Assembly: GCA_015061525.1 (NCBI GenBank)
Contig: SUWK01000024.1
Coordinates: forward strand, 1-32,408
Reading direction: 5' to 3'
Origin: Lentisphaerota bacterium
Lineage (GTDB): Bacteria > Verrucomicrobiota > Lentisphaeria > Victivallales > Victivallaceae
DNA length: 32,408 bases
The position numbers were made by a program, and so were the translations under genes. Each line of letters starts with the position of its first letter. Within the stretch, counting starts at the first letter, position 1. Positions 1 to 7,809 of the stretch are shown piece after piece. The notes beneath the pieces are model-generated. The model was given only the letters and a program-made list of their open reading frames with translations. It had not been told where the DNA came from and did no database searches.

Positions 1-140
1 AGGCACTCGCCCCGGGAGCGCAGGCGCAATAACTTAATGGAAGAACCCAATGACCCGCAACAGTCACGGGAAGGCTCTTGAGGGAGGGGAGTTTGAGGGG
101 AGGGAAACGCAGTGTCCCGCCCCTCAGGCAAACTGAACGC
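1..140. repeat. Dispersed repeat, copy 1 (C-unit)
   Basis: This stretch is repeated almost base for base at 31755-31894, and its first 69 bases recur with clustered mismatches at 32340-32408, where the window ends. It contains a long imperfect stem in which a TTGAGGG arm near 80 faces a CCCCTCA arm near 120. No credible gene lies in it. Because the window begins and ends inside copies of it, it is probably a high-copy intergenic repeat at which assembly stopped. Confidence 0.85.
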
Positions 141-179
141 TGCGAACACCCTCCACAACTTGTGTGCGCAATATGTTGT

Positions 180-238
180 CAACCTATATTGGGAACAGAG
201 CTTTGTTCAAAGCACGGGTGCGGAGCGGCAGCAGCCCG
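180..238. repeat. Mosaic of repeat fragments downstream of the membrane-protein gene
   Basis: Positions 180-204 match the reverse complement of 32141-32165 with a few differences (the GGGAACAGAGC core is shared). Positions 205-230 match 31600-31625 in direct orientation (shared core GCACGGGTGCG). Two repeat pieces in opposite orientation therefore sit side by side, just beyond the stop codon of the gene at 257. This looks like rearranged repeat debris. I see no terminator or gene in 141-256. Confidence 0.55.
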
Positions 239-256
239 TTTAGTTTCACAGATATC

Positions 257-1936
257 TTATTCCACAGCGATGGAACGGCGGCAGAAACACTCTGCATCTG
301 CCGGCAGATCACCGGCATGGCAAGCTCTGACTTCGGTATCCCGCTGAACTGGGATATATTCCACCCACGGCACCGGAACATCGTGCCAATTACCGTCGCC
401 CCCAAGACAGCTGACATATTCCAGATGATCCTCGCCCCGGAAACCAACAGCACAAACAGTTGCAGTAACATGCGTGCCGTGATCCCGGAAATTTCTGATT
501 TTAAGAATATCATCCAAAATACTTTCACGGTGAGCAAAACGGGCAGTACCAATACTGTTGACCGCGGTTTCCAGTTCGCAACGGGAAATTGCCGGATTTT
601 CCGGGAGCCGGCACACTTCCTGTTCCAAACGCGGCTCGGTATACAGCGGTATCGCCATCAGCGGTGCAAAAGTAAAATAAATCGTCCGGAAATATTCCGT
701 TGCCCGTTCATTGAATAATTCGCGTACCTTCTGCAAGTCAAATTCATGCGTAAAGAACGGCGGATCATCAACATCAATATCATTCAGGTGGCGCGGTGTG
801 AGACAGATGGCTTTACCGCCTTTATGGAACGAAAAGTCATCTCCGTACCCGTGCTTTTTATCGTTGAGCAGTTTTACCATGTACTGCTGGGCAAGGGGAG
901 TAAAAAGCATCCGGAATTCTATTTCATGATCCCGGTCTACCGCGCTGAAAAGAGCTTCAAAATCACGGTTGCTCATCATCGTGAACTGATTGCCGTCGGA
1001 GAGGTTCTGCTCTTTTCTGTGCAGAAAACCGAGTTTTACTTTTTTGCCAAGTCCGCCGAAAAATCCATCCATCCCGGAAAGCATTGACGGAGCACGGGAA
1101 AAACTCAGATGCGGTGCGGCTTCATGCCCGAAAAAACACATCGCGTAGCGGTTGAATTGCGGTGCCGGACGTTCAATATTTGCCCGCAGAGTTTCATGAC
1201 GGGTCTCTCTGGAATATGAACCGTCACTGTTTCTCACCCGCTCGACCCAGCTTATTTCCAATTCTCCGGTCCAAATTTTTTCGACCCACTCATAATCCTT
1301 TATATCTGCCAGAATAAACGGATACCCGAAAAAACTTCCACTGTTGGCAGCAAGCACGGTATTATTCTCATTATCCGGCACTTCCAGATCAAAATTCTCG
1401 CGCATATCCGCTTCGCGTTCCCGGGAAAGGAACTTGTCGAACTTGAAATCCGGCATCACTTTTTCGATCAGCTGCGAAATGGTGTTCCAAGTGAAAAAAT
1501 TATACAGCGGAGCAAGTTGAGCTTCAGCAACGGCACGTTTTTCCTCAATGACAGCTTCCAACTCTGCGAGCATTTCACTCAAATGTTTGAGAATGGGTAT
1601 CGCCTTGATCCCGAGAAAAACTGTTCCTGCAGCGGCAAGACAAAACAGAACCCAGTTCAATGCAGACGGATCATCGGAGTTGATCAGTACCAGCAGCCAG
1701 ATCACAACCACGGCAATGGAGCCGATCAGACTCCACAACCACCTTTTCTTTCTGGAAGAACCGTCATTATAGTTTTTGATAAGTTTGTGGAGTTCGGCAG
1801 CCAGAACAGCATTAGCCTGACAATCTATTCCGGAATTTTGGACCGCAGTTTCAAAGCAAGCTGACGCTTCCCTTGCGAATTCATCCCGGAAAAAATCAGC
1901 ATACGCTGCCGACGGCTCATTATCCCCGGGGCGCAT
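257..1936 (-). CDS. Two-helix membrane protein, DUF3137-like, partner of LemA
   Basis: This is a 559-residue protein of unknown function. After a polar amino end, two hydrophobic segments (about residues 66-86 and 93-112) form a membrane hairpin. A charged helical stretch (about 115-145, rich in Glu and Ala) and a large soluble domain follow. The layout of two helices plus a soluble domain next to lemA is that of the DUF3137 type. I did not recognise a sequence signature strongly enough to be certain, and it is longer than typical members. Its ATG shares one base with the TGA of the upstream lemA (TGATG), so translation is probably coupled. The gene ends 20 bases from repeat debris. Function is not known; a role in an envelope complex with LemA is inferred from position only. 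Confidence 0.7.
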   Translation of the reverse strand: MRPGDNEPSAAYADFFRDEFAREASACFETAVQNSGIDCQANAVLAAELHKLIKNYNDGSSRKKRWLWSLIGSIAVVVIWLLVLINSDDPSALNWVLFCLAAAGTVFLGIKAIPILKHLSEMLAELEAVIEEKRAVAEAQLAPLYNFFTWNTISQLIEKVMPDFKFDKFLSREREADMRENFDLEVPDNENNTVLAANSGSFFGYPFILADIKDYEWVEKIWTGELEISWVERVRNSDGSYSRETRHETLRANIERPAPQFNRYAMCFFGHEAAPHLSFSRAPSMLSGMDGFFGGLGKKVKLGFLHRKEQNLSDGNQFTMMSNRDFEALFSAVDRDHEIEFRMLFTPLAQQYMVKLLNDKKHGYGDDFSFHKGGKAICLTPRHLNDIDVDDPPFFTHEFDLQKVRELFNERATEYFRTIYFTFAPLMAIPLYTEPRLEQEVCRLPENPAISRCELETAVNSIGTARFAHRESILDDILKIRNFRDHGTHVTATVCAVGFRGEDHLEYVSCLGGDGNWHDVPVPWVEYIPVQRDTEVRACHAGDLPADAECFCRRSIAVE

Positions 1937-2649
1937 CAGAAGAAGACCCCGCGGGCTTGAGCTTTGGTTTCAGCAGACGCCGTAAAAGGAATACGCGTGG
2001 TATAACCGGCACGGGCTGCAACGATCATCTTGGCGGGCCACTCGTACAGAGAAGTATTCCACAAAGCTACAGTATCATTGTAGAGTGTGCGGGCGGCAGT
2101 GATCTCTTTCTGCAAATTGGCATTCTGCCGCACAGCTTCCATAATAGTGGTATGAGATTTAAGTTCCGGATAAGCCTCTATCTGGGGAAAAAGCCGGGCA
2201 AATGAACCATCAATCTGAGCTGAAAGATTGTTGCGTTCAACATCGCCGATGGTACCGCCGCCGCGCAGTGCAGCGACTGCCGTCATCACGTCTTTATCCA
2301 AGTCCACAGCTTTATTGACCAGTGGAGCGACATTCTGAAGGATCTGTACACGCTGTTCCAGATAGTTGTCGATCTGCGAAGCATCTTGCTGGATTTTCTG
2401 CTGAAGCTGCCGGAAATAGTTGGCAGCATTCACTTTCATATAGAGGTAAATACAGCCGACGACCAGACCGAGAAGCAACGTAACAGGCTTACCGGAAATA
2501 AGCCAGACGGGAATACCGACACACCACAACGCGATCTCAAAAATCTGTGATCCGACACCCACTTTGACCGGCAGCTGTTTTTCAATAACGTTGACATCTC
2601 TGCCTTCTGCATTTACCGGACCGGTCATTTCATCAAGTTCATTAGCCAT
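1936..2649 (-). CDS. lemA: LemA family membrane protein
   Basis: This 237-residue protein has hydrophobic segments at about residues 36-52 and 56-72. A long helical domain follows, in which YFRQLQQKIQQDASQIDNYL and the next residues match the start of the LemA core (a long helix, then an Ile-Asp and a polar run leading to a VAPLV-type segment). LemA proteins are membrane-anchored helical bundles with the bulk of the protein outside the cytoplasm; their biochemical role is unsettled. The ATG at 2649 is preceded by a good ribosome site (AAGGAGTG). The amino end before the membrane segment (about 35 residues) is longer than in typical LemA. It is the first gene of a two-gene unit with the membrane protein that overlaps its stop. 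Confidence 0.85.
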   Translation of the reverse strand: MANELDEMTGPVNAEGRDVNVIEKQLPVKVGVGSQIFEIALWCVGIPVWLISGKPVTLLLGLVVGCIYLYMKVNAANYFRQLQQKIQQDASQIDNYLEQRVQILQNVAPLVNKAVDLDKDVMTAVAALRGGGTIGDVERNNLSAQIDGSFARLFPQIEAYPELKSHTTIMEAVRQNANLQKEITAARTLYNDTVALWNTSLYEWPAKMIVAARAGYTTRIPFTASAETKAQARGVFF

Positions 2650-2823
2650 GATTTACACTCCTTGTTTATCGTTTTCTGAAAGAGATTTTTATGGTGGCTG
2701 GAGTTAAAATATCATCATTTTTGAGATTTACAAACTGTATTGTCGATTTTTTTCAGAAATATTTCAAGACGTAAAACAAATCCTCCGCCCTCCCGTCCTG
2801 CGGACAGAACCTTTTCGGCAGAT

Positions 2824-2856
2824 ATTCCGGTGTTTTCATCAAAAATACTCCGGAAT
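2824..2856. promoter_or_regulatory. Inverted repeat just upstream of the purA promoter
   Basis: The arms ATTCCGG (2824-2830) and CCGGAAT (2850-2856) are perfect. An inner TTTT/AAAA pair extends the structure. It ends 4 bases before the -35 box of the purA promoter, a position suited to an operator. It has no T-run in a useful place, so a terminator is less likely. Confidence 0.35.
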
Positions 2857-2859
2857 CAT

Positions 2860-2888
2860 TTGAAAAACTCCCGCTTTGATGCTATTTT
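2860..2888 (+). promoter_or_regulatory. Sigma-70-type promoter of purA-rodA
   Basis: A -35 box TTGAAA (2860-2865) is separated by 17 bases from a -10 box TATTTT (2883-2888), predicting transcription from about 2895. The leader to the purA ATG is then about 60 bases. This is pattern evidence only. Confidence 0.5.
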
Positions 2889-2954
2889 ATGGTTTAAGTG
2901 TTTATTTTGAACAACAAAACTGCTTCTCCGGGAGCAAATACAGGAGTTTTTATC

Positions 2955-4229
2955 ATGCCGGTAGATATTCTGGTTGGAACCCAATGGGGTGATGAGGGTA
3001 AAGGTAAACTGATCGACGTCCTTACCCGCGATGTTGATATGGTTGTGCGTTTTCAGGGCGGCAACAACGCCGGACATACGGTGGAGATCGGTGACAAACG
3101 TTATGTGCTGCACCTCGTGCCCTCCGGCATTTTCCGTCCGGAAGTGACCTGCGTCATCGGCAACGGTCTGGTCGTTGACCCCATCGCACTGGATGAGGAA
3201 CTGCGCGGTATCGAGGAAAAAGGTTTTTCCACTGACAACGTCCAGTTGAGCAACCGTGCCCAGATGATCTTCATCTACCACCGTGTTGCCGATACTTTGA
3301 GCGAAAGCAAAGCCAAACAGAAAATCGGTACCACCGGCAGAGGCATCGGTCCTGCGTACATGGATAAGATGCGCCGTACCGGTATCCGGGCGATCGACCT
3401 GAAGTTCCCGGAAAAACTTGCCGAACAGTTCCGCGTTGAGTGTGCCCGTTACAACAAGATCTTCGCCGATTACGGAGTAGCTGAACTGGATGTGGAAAAA
3501 GAGCTTGCCAAAGTTCTGGAAGCTGCCAAACGTCTTGCCCCCATGGTCTGCGATACCGTCTACACTGTCAACCGCGCAGTCAAAGAGGGAAAAAACGTGC
3601 TGTTTGAAGGTGCGCAGGGTGCGTTGCTGGATATCGACCACGGTACTTATCCTTTTGTAACCAGCAGCAACACCACCAGCGGCGGTGCATGTACCGGCGG
3701 CGGTGTTCCTCCGCAGAGCATCCGCGATGTCTGGGGCGTGATCAAAGCTTATACCACCCGTGTCGGTGAAGGTCCGTTCCCCACCGAATTGTTCGATGCT
3801 ACCGGTGAAAAACTCCGTCAGATCGGCCGCGAATACGGTGCCACCACCGGCCGTCCCCGCCGCTGCGGATGGTTTGATGCAGTCGCTTCGCGTTACGCCT
3901 GCATGGTCAACGGCATCAACAAACTTGCCGTCACCAAACTTGACTGTCTTGATGATCTGGATGAGATTGCCATCTGCGTGGCGTATAAGGTCAACGGCGT
4001 ACTGACCACCGAGTTCCCTGCTTCCGTGGCTGAACTGGAAGCGGCCGAACCGGTCTACGAATATCTCCCGGGTTGGAAAAGCAGCACCAGCGAAGCACGC
4101 AAGGCCGCTGATCTGCCGGAAAACGCCCGTAAATATCTTGCCCGCATGGCGGAACTGGTCGATTCTGAAGTGGCGATCATCTCCGTCGGTCCCCGGCGCG
4201 ACCAGACTTTTGCCGCTGACGCGGAGTAA
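2955..4229 (+). CDS. purA: Adenylosuccinate synthetase
   Basis: This enzyme joins IMP and aspartate with GTP to make adenylosuccinate, the first committed step to AMP, in the cytoplasm. The family motifs are present in order: the glycine-rich loop GTQWGDEGKGK at the amino end, FQGGNNAGHT, the TTGRGIGPAY segment, FEGAQG followed by the DHGTYPFVTSSN segment, TRVGEGPFPTEL and TGRPRRCGWFD. The length of 424 residues is normal for the family. An in-frame GTG at 2898 would add 19 residues, but the ATG at 2955 has its own ribosome site (CAGGAG, 8 bases away) and puts the GTP loop at the usual distance from the start. It is followed after 3 bases by rodA, so the two are probably cotranscribed. Confidence 0.97.
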   Translation: MPVDILVGTQWGDEGKGKLIDVLTRDVDMVVRFQGGNNAGHTVEIGDKRYVLHLVPSGIFRPEVTCVIGNGLVVDPIALDEELRGIEEKGFSTDNVQLSNRAQMIFIYHRVADTLSESKAKQKIGTTGRGIGPAYMDKMRRTGIRAIDLKFPEKLAEQFRVECARYNKIFADYGVAELDVEKELAKVLEAAKRLAPMVCDTVYTVNRAVKEGKNVLFEGAQGALLDIDHGTYPFVTSSNTTSGGACTGGGVPPQSIRDVWGVIKAYTTRVGEGPFPTELFDATGEKLRQIGREYGATTGRPRRCGWFDAVASRYACMVNGINKLAVTKLDCLDDLDEIAICVAYKVNGVLTTEFPASVAELEAAEPVYEYLPGWKSSTSEARKAADLPENARKYLARMAELVDSEVAIISVGPRRDQTFAADAE

Positions 4230-4232
4230 GTC

Positions 4233-5393
4233 ATGCAGGAAACGTCCCGGCAGCTGCCGATTTTAAGCGTTCTGCGCACTCTTGACTATCTGCAGATCGC
4301 AGTGATGGTGTTGCTGCTGGGAGCCGGTTTGCTCTTCATCCACTCCACCGGTGTCCAGATCGACACAGAAGAGAGCAGGAGTTTTTTCTCCAAACAGCTC
4401 ATTTGGATCGTCACCGGTGCCGGAGTGTATACCTTTATTGTCATGCTGGACTACCGTTCCCCGATCTGCCGGATGGTGATGACCGGCGGTTATCTGGTGT
4501 CGTTGGTACTGCTTGCTGCAGTACTGTTTTTCGGAGTGAAAGTCTTCGGAGCGACCCGGTGGCTGAATATTTCCGGTTTCCGGCTCCAGCCGTCGGAACC
4601 TGCCAAACTGATGGTTATCGGAATGCTGGCGGAGCTTTTCACCATACCGTTTCTGGTGAAAAACAAATTTTACGGCATAATTTCCGCCGGGGTGGTTGTA
4701 GGCATACCGTTTCTGCTTATAGCGATCGAACCTGACCTGGGCAGTGCGCTCGTGCTGCTGCCGATATCCGGAGCCATGCTCTTTGCCTATGGTATCAAGT
4801 GGCGGTATGTTTTATTGGGAATACTGGCGATCACAGCCGGGACAGCGTTCATCCTTATCGACAGTTTCCGCGAAGATCCCATCCTGCTGCGCAACTATCA
4901 GCGTGACCGGATCAAAGTTTTCCTCAATCCCGGTTCCGACCGCGGCAACCGGGGACATAATGCCTTTCAGGCAAAACTCGCAGTCGGTGCCGGCGGTGCC
5001 ACCGGAACCGGGATCGGGAAAGGTACACAGAACGAACTTGGATTCCTGCCCCATACAGTTTCCAATAACGACTTCATATTTTCAGTGATCGCAGAAGAAA
5101 CCGGATTCTGGGGCGTGACTGTCCTGCTTACGCTCTACGCGCTTTTGCTGTATACTATTCTGCGGACAGCTTTTCTGGTATCCGGCTACGGCAGGTACAT
5201 AGCCTGCGGTATAGCGACTCTGATATTCTGCCACATATTCATCAACATCGGCATGAGTATCGGGATCGCACCGGTAACCGGACTGCCGCTGCCGCTGGTA
5301 AGCTACGGCGGCTCATTCATCCTGACTTCAATGACCACATTGGGATTAATGCAGGGCATCTACCGGCAGTACAAACTGTCGCTTAGTGAATAA
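4233..5393 (+). CDS. rodA: Rod-shape SEDS peptidoglycan polymerase RodA
   Basis: This 386-residue polytopic membrane protein belongs to the SEDS family (RodA/FtsW/SpoVE), which polymerises lipid II glycan chains during elongation with a class B PBP. Visible family marks are RWLNISGFRLQPSEPAKL, EPDLGSAL, YQRDRIKVFLNP, the SNNDFIFSVIAEETGFWG segment holding the conserved Asp in the large extracytoplasmic loop, and GLPLPLVSYGGSF near the end. The GFLPHTVSNNDFIFSV spacing and the single-chain length favour RodA over FtsW. It starts 3 bases after purA. No PBP2 or mreBCD gene is adjacent. Its stop codon is only 2 bases from the stop of the convergent terminase gene, with no terminator between. Confidence 0.93.
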   Translation: MQETSRQLPILSVLRTLDYLQIAVMVLLLGAGLLFIHSTGVQIDTEESRSFFSKQLIWIVTGAGVYTFIVMLDYRSPICRMVMTGGYLVSLVLLAAVLFFGVKVFGATRWLNISGFRLQPSEPAKLMVIGMLAELFTIPFLVKNKFYGIISAGVVVGIPFLLIAIEPDLGSALVLLPISGAMLFAYGIKWRYVLLGILAITAGTAFILIDSFREDPILLRNYQRDRIKVFLNPGSDRGNRGHNAFQAKLAVGAGGATGTGIGKGTQNELGFLPHTVSNNDFIFSVIAEETGFWGVTVLLTLYALLLYTILRTAFLVSGYGRYIACGIATLIFCHIFINIGMSIGIAPVTGLPLPLVSYGGSFILTSMTTLGLMQGIYRQYKLSLSE

Positions 5394-5395
5394 TT

Positions 5396-6649
5396 TCACA
5401 CCAGGATGAACCTTTCCGCCCGTTTTTCCCCGGCAAGTTCACTTACCGCCCAAACCAGAGCATCCATCCGGTCAGGTGAAGCGGTACGGCAGGCAGATTT
5501 GAATGAACACATCTGTTCTTCCAATTCAATAAAGTTTCCCGCGTGGTGAACGATGCCTTTTTCATAAAACGCCGCCACCGGTTCAGCGCGGGAAAACTTG
5601 TCTTTGAACGCCCGTACCTGACGGATCGGAACAGAGTCATCTTCTCCTGAAAAAAGTGTCCCGAGCAGATCGCCGCCGTTATTGACTTCGACAACGATAC
5701 AGTCGGCATGAAACTTTTTTGCCAGAACCAGTGCCTTGCGCACCCAGAGCAGCGGAGAACTTTGCATACTTTCATCAGCAAGCACATAAAATTCCCCCCG
5801 GTAATCCATCCCGGCAGCGATGATCCCCGTACAATCGCTCTCTTTTCCACCGGTCACGGCCGGATCGACCCCGATAACCACCCGGCTCAAAGGCGGAACT
5901 TCCGTCACCCGGGCGGAATCGATCATATCGCGTTTCCACAATGCGCCGTCAACATCATCGCTCCACTCACCAAGCATGAAACGTCTGCGCTGACGTTCAG
6001 GGAGATTGGCAAGGGTGTTCTCAATATAATTATCCGGCAGATTGATACGGTTATCCGCCGGATTCATCTGCATGGCGGCATAATCCTGCGGATTGGGAAA
6101 CTTTTCCCTGGTCACCGGATCACACTTTTCCATGAATACGCGGTAGCACCAATGGTTTCTGCCCGGCGGATTGCAGTCATAATAAACCCGGTTGGTCAAC
6201 GGGGGAACATTCTGCGCCAGCCGGGTCAATGCGGTCTGCACACTGGAATATTCCAACTCGGAACACTCATTGAAGTAGATCGTGGCAAACTCTTTGCCGA
6301 GGATCTTATCGGCACGTTCACCGTCATCCAGTCCGATAAGCCAGATCTCTGAACCGTTGTCAAAATGAAAAAAGTTTTCCGCCTTGTTGAAGTGCCATCG
6401 GAGCTTTCTGCCGAAGCGGCAGCGCAAAACTTTGGGCATGGTATCCATTCCGATGGTACTGCGCGCACTGGCACAGTACCGCCGGATGACAGCGTGACGG
6501 CTTCCGGGAACCCGCAGCGCACGGATCGCCAGCGCACAGCACAGAACGAAACTTTTTCCGGATCGTGAACCGCCGAAAAGCATCACATGGTGAGCCGGAG
6601 ATGTCAGCAGTTCCATCGCCTGCTGCTGAGCGGAAGTGTAGGAAAACAT
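5396..6649 (-). CDS. terL: Phage terminase large subunit (ATPase-nuclease)
   Basis: This protein powers DNA packaging into a procapsid and cuts the concatemer. The 417-residue chain has a Walker A-type GGSRSGKS (26-33), Walker B TIYFNE (123-128), a YYDCNPPG segment (156-163), and a carboxy-terminal RNase-H-fold nuclease. Nuclease carboxylates are Asp262 (GVDPA), Glu321 (VEVNNGGD) and Asp393 or Asp396 (SPDRMDA). All key residues are intact and the length is normal. The ATG at 6649 is preferred because GGAGG lies 7 bases upstream; the GTG just before it would add one residue. It is the last gene of the leftward module, whereas terminase genes usually lead a head operon. Confidence 0.93.
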   Translation of the reverse strand: MFSYTSAQQQAMELLTSPAHHVMLFGGSRSGKSFVLCCALAIRALRVPGSRHAVIRRYCASARSTIGMDTMPKVLRCRFGRKLRWHFNKAENFFHFDNGSEIWLIGLDDGERADKILGKEFATIYFNECSELEYSSVQTALTRLAQNVPPLTNRVYYDCNPPGRNHWCYRVFMEKCDPVTREKFPNPQDYAAMQMNPADNRINLPDNYIENTLANLPERQRRRFMLGEWSDDVDGALWKRDMIDSARVTEVPPLSRVVIGVDPAVTGGKESDCTGIIAAGMDYRGEFYVLADESMQSSPLLWVRKALVLAKKFHADCIVVEVNNGGDLLGTLFSGEDDSVPIRQVRAFKDKFSRAEPVAAFYEKGIVHHAGNFIELEEQMCSFKSACRTASPDRMDALVWAVSELAGEKRAERFILV

Positions 6650-6666
6650 CACACTCCCTCCGCCTG

Positions 6667-7158
6667 TTATGCCGGATTGTACAGCGAACGGAACATGAAA
6701 TTTTTCCGGCTGCCGCTGAGTTTGGGCAGGACTCCGAGAAAGAGTGCTGCCAGTTCACGGTGGCGGGAAACGGTTTCCAGCAGTTTCCGGTGCATCGCCT
6801 GACGCGAACAATTACGCAGTTTGCTCAACTTGGTAACGGTCATCGGTTCACCGGCTGCTGAGGCGAGAACGACCTCCCTGATCATACCGATGGTATAGTC
6901 ATCAAGACCGAGCAGATAGCGGAGAAACGCAGCCAGATCCCGGATGATCTTATCCCGTCCGCGACGCGTTTTGGAGATATCATGGGTTGCAGAATCATCC
7001 GGCAGAAATTCCGACACCTGTTCAAAACTCACATCACGACTGCACTTCTCACCGTGTGAAACACTTCCGGTGTAGTAACGGCAGGAGTGCAGATATTCAC
7101 AAGCGGCACACTCCGGCTTTCCGGCTGTATAATGTCCATAACAATCAATATTGTCCAT
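6667..7158 (-). CDS. Cys-cluster HTH protein of the phage module (possible small terminase)
   Basis: This 163-residue protein has two visible parts. The amino end carries four cysteines (Cys6, Cys17, Cys20, Cys26), a pattern that could bind zinc or an iron-sulfur cluster. The carboxy half contains a probable helix-turn-helix at about residues 107-132 (VTKLSKLRNCSRQAMHRKLL). Lying directly upstream of the large terminase (17-base gap), it could be the DNA-recognition subunit of the terminase or a regulator. I do not recognise the family. A TTG at 7182 would add 8 residues, but the ATG at 7158 is a better start, with AAAGGA about 10 bases upstream. The upstream gene ends at 7179, 20 bases before this start. 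Confidence 0.72.
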   Translation of the reverse strand: MDNIDCYGHYTAGKPECAACEYLHSCRYYTGSVSHGEKCSRDVSFEQVSEFLPDDSATHDISKTRRGRDKIIRDLAAFLRYLLGLDDYTIGMIREVVLASAAGEPMTVTKLSKLRNCSRQAMHRKLLETVSRHRELAALFLGVLPKLSGSRKNFMFRSLYNPA

Positions 7159-7178
7159 AAAGCATGATCCTTTTTTTC

Positions 7179-7718
7179 TCAACCACGCGAAATGCGCAGT
7201 ATTCCGATAAACTCATTTTCTTTATCATCTCCGTCATCTTCCGGAGCAACAGCTTCCCCGCCCCCGGTGTCACCGCCGGTTCCGGTGCTGCCATCGCCGG
7301 CATTTCCGGAGTTGCTGTTGTTGCCCGAATTGCCGGTATTTCCGGAGTTTGCGGAGATTTTTTCCGCACGTTCTGCCGCTGCCAGCAAAGGGGCGATCAA
7401 GGCTGCCGCCCGCTGCCCGAGCGGAGAAGCCGTATCACTGAAACGTCTGGTTCCTCCGCCGGATGACAACGATGACGTCCGGGTGTAACAGCCGGTCAGA
7501 TACTCCGGGTTGAGCATGAGAAAAACAGTCTGTTCCGCGATTGCGGCAAGCAGAAACGCTTTATCTGATTCACTTTCAATTTTACAGTGAGCCGTCGCAG
7601 CAAGAATATCCCGTTCAGCGACGGCAGCAGTTCCGGCACGTTCAGCTTCACTGCAGGCGAAATACCGTTCTTTCAAAGGATGATCCTGAAAAAAATCATC
7701 TATAGTTTCCAACTGCAT
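7179..7718 (-). CDS. Probable head-completion / connector protein
   Basis: This 179-residue protein has a helical amino half (about 1-70) resembling phage head-completion or gp6-like connector proteins: an acidic start with a DDFF segment, followed by a run of short helices and a hydrophobic LLAAIAEQTVFLM stretch. The carboxy half is low-complexity, rich in Asn, Gly and Ser (about 122-155), then acidic. The ribosome site AAAGGAGGT is strong. It lies between the major capsid gene and the terminase genes, which fits a portal or neck closure role. The assignment rests on position and helical pattern, so it is tentative. Confidence 0.65.
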   Translation of the reverse strand: MQLETIDDFFQDHPLKERYFACSEAERAGTAAVAERDILAATAHCKIESESDKAFLLAAIAEQTVFLMLNPEYLTGCYTRTSSLSSGGGTRRFSDTASPLGQRAAALIAPLLAAAERAEKISANSGNTGNSGNNSNSGNAGDGSTGTGGDTGGGEAVAPEDDGDDKENEFIGILRISRG

Positions 7719-7760
7719 AATCCGGTACCTCCTTTCGGTGTTATGTTTCAGAAAACTGCA

Positions 7761-7786
7761 CCTCCCTGCCGTTTTCAGCAGGGAGG
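7761..7786 (-). terminator. Stem-loop after the capsid gene, possible partial terminator
   Basis: Arms CCTCCCTGC (7761-7769) and GCAGGGAGG (7778-7786) form a perfect 9-bp stem with an 8-base loop. It lies 24 bases downstream of the capsid stop codon (read leftward) and before the next gene. The sequence after it has only a short TTTT, so full termination is doubtful. Attenuation, or protection of an abundant capsid mRNA 3' end, would suit the position. Confidence 0.55.
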
Positions 7787-7809
7787 GCTGCTGTAATGCG
7801 TATTACAGC

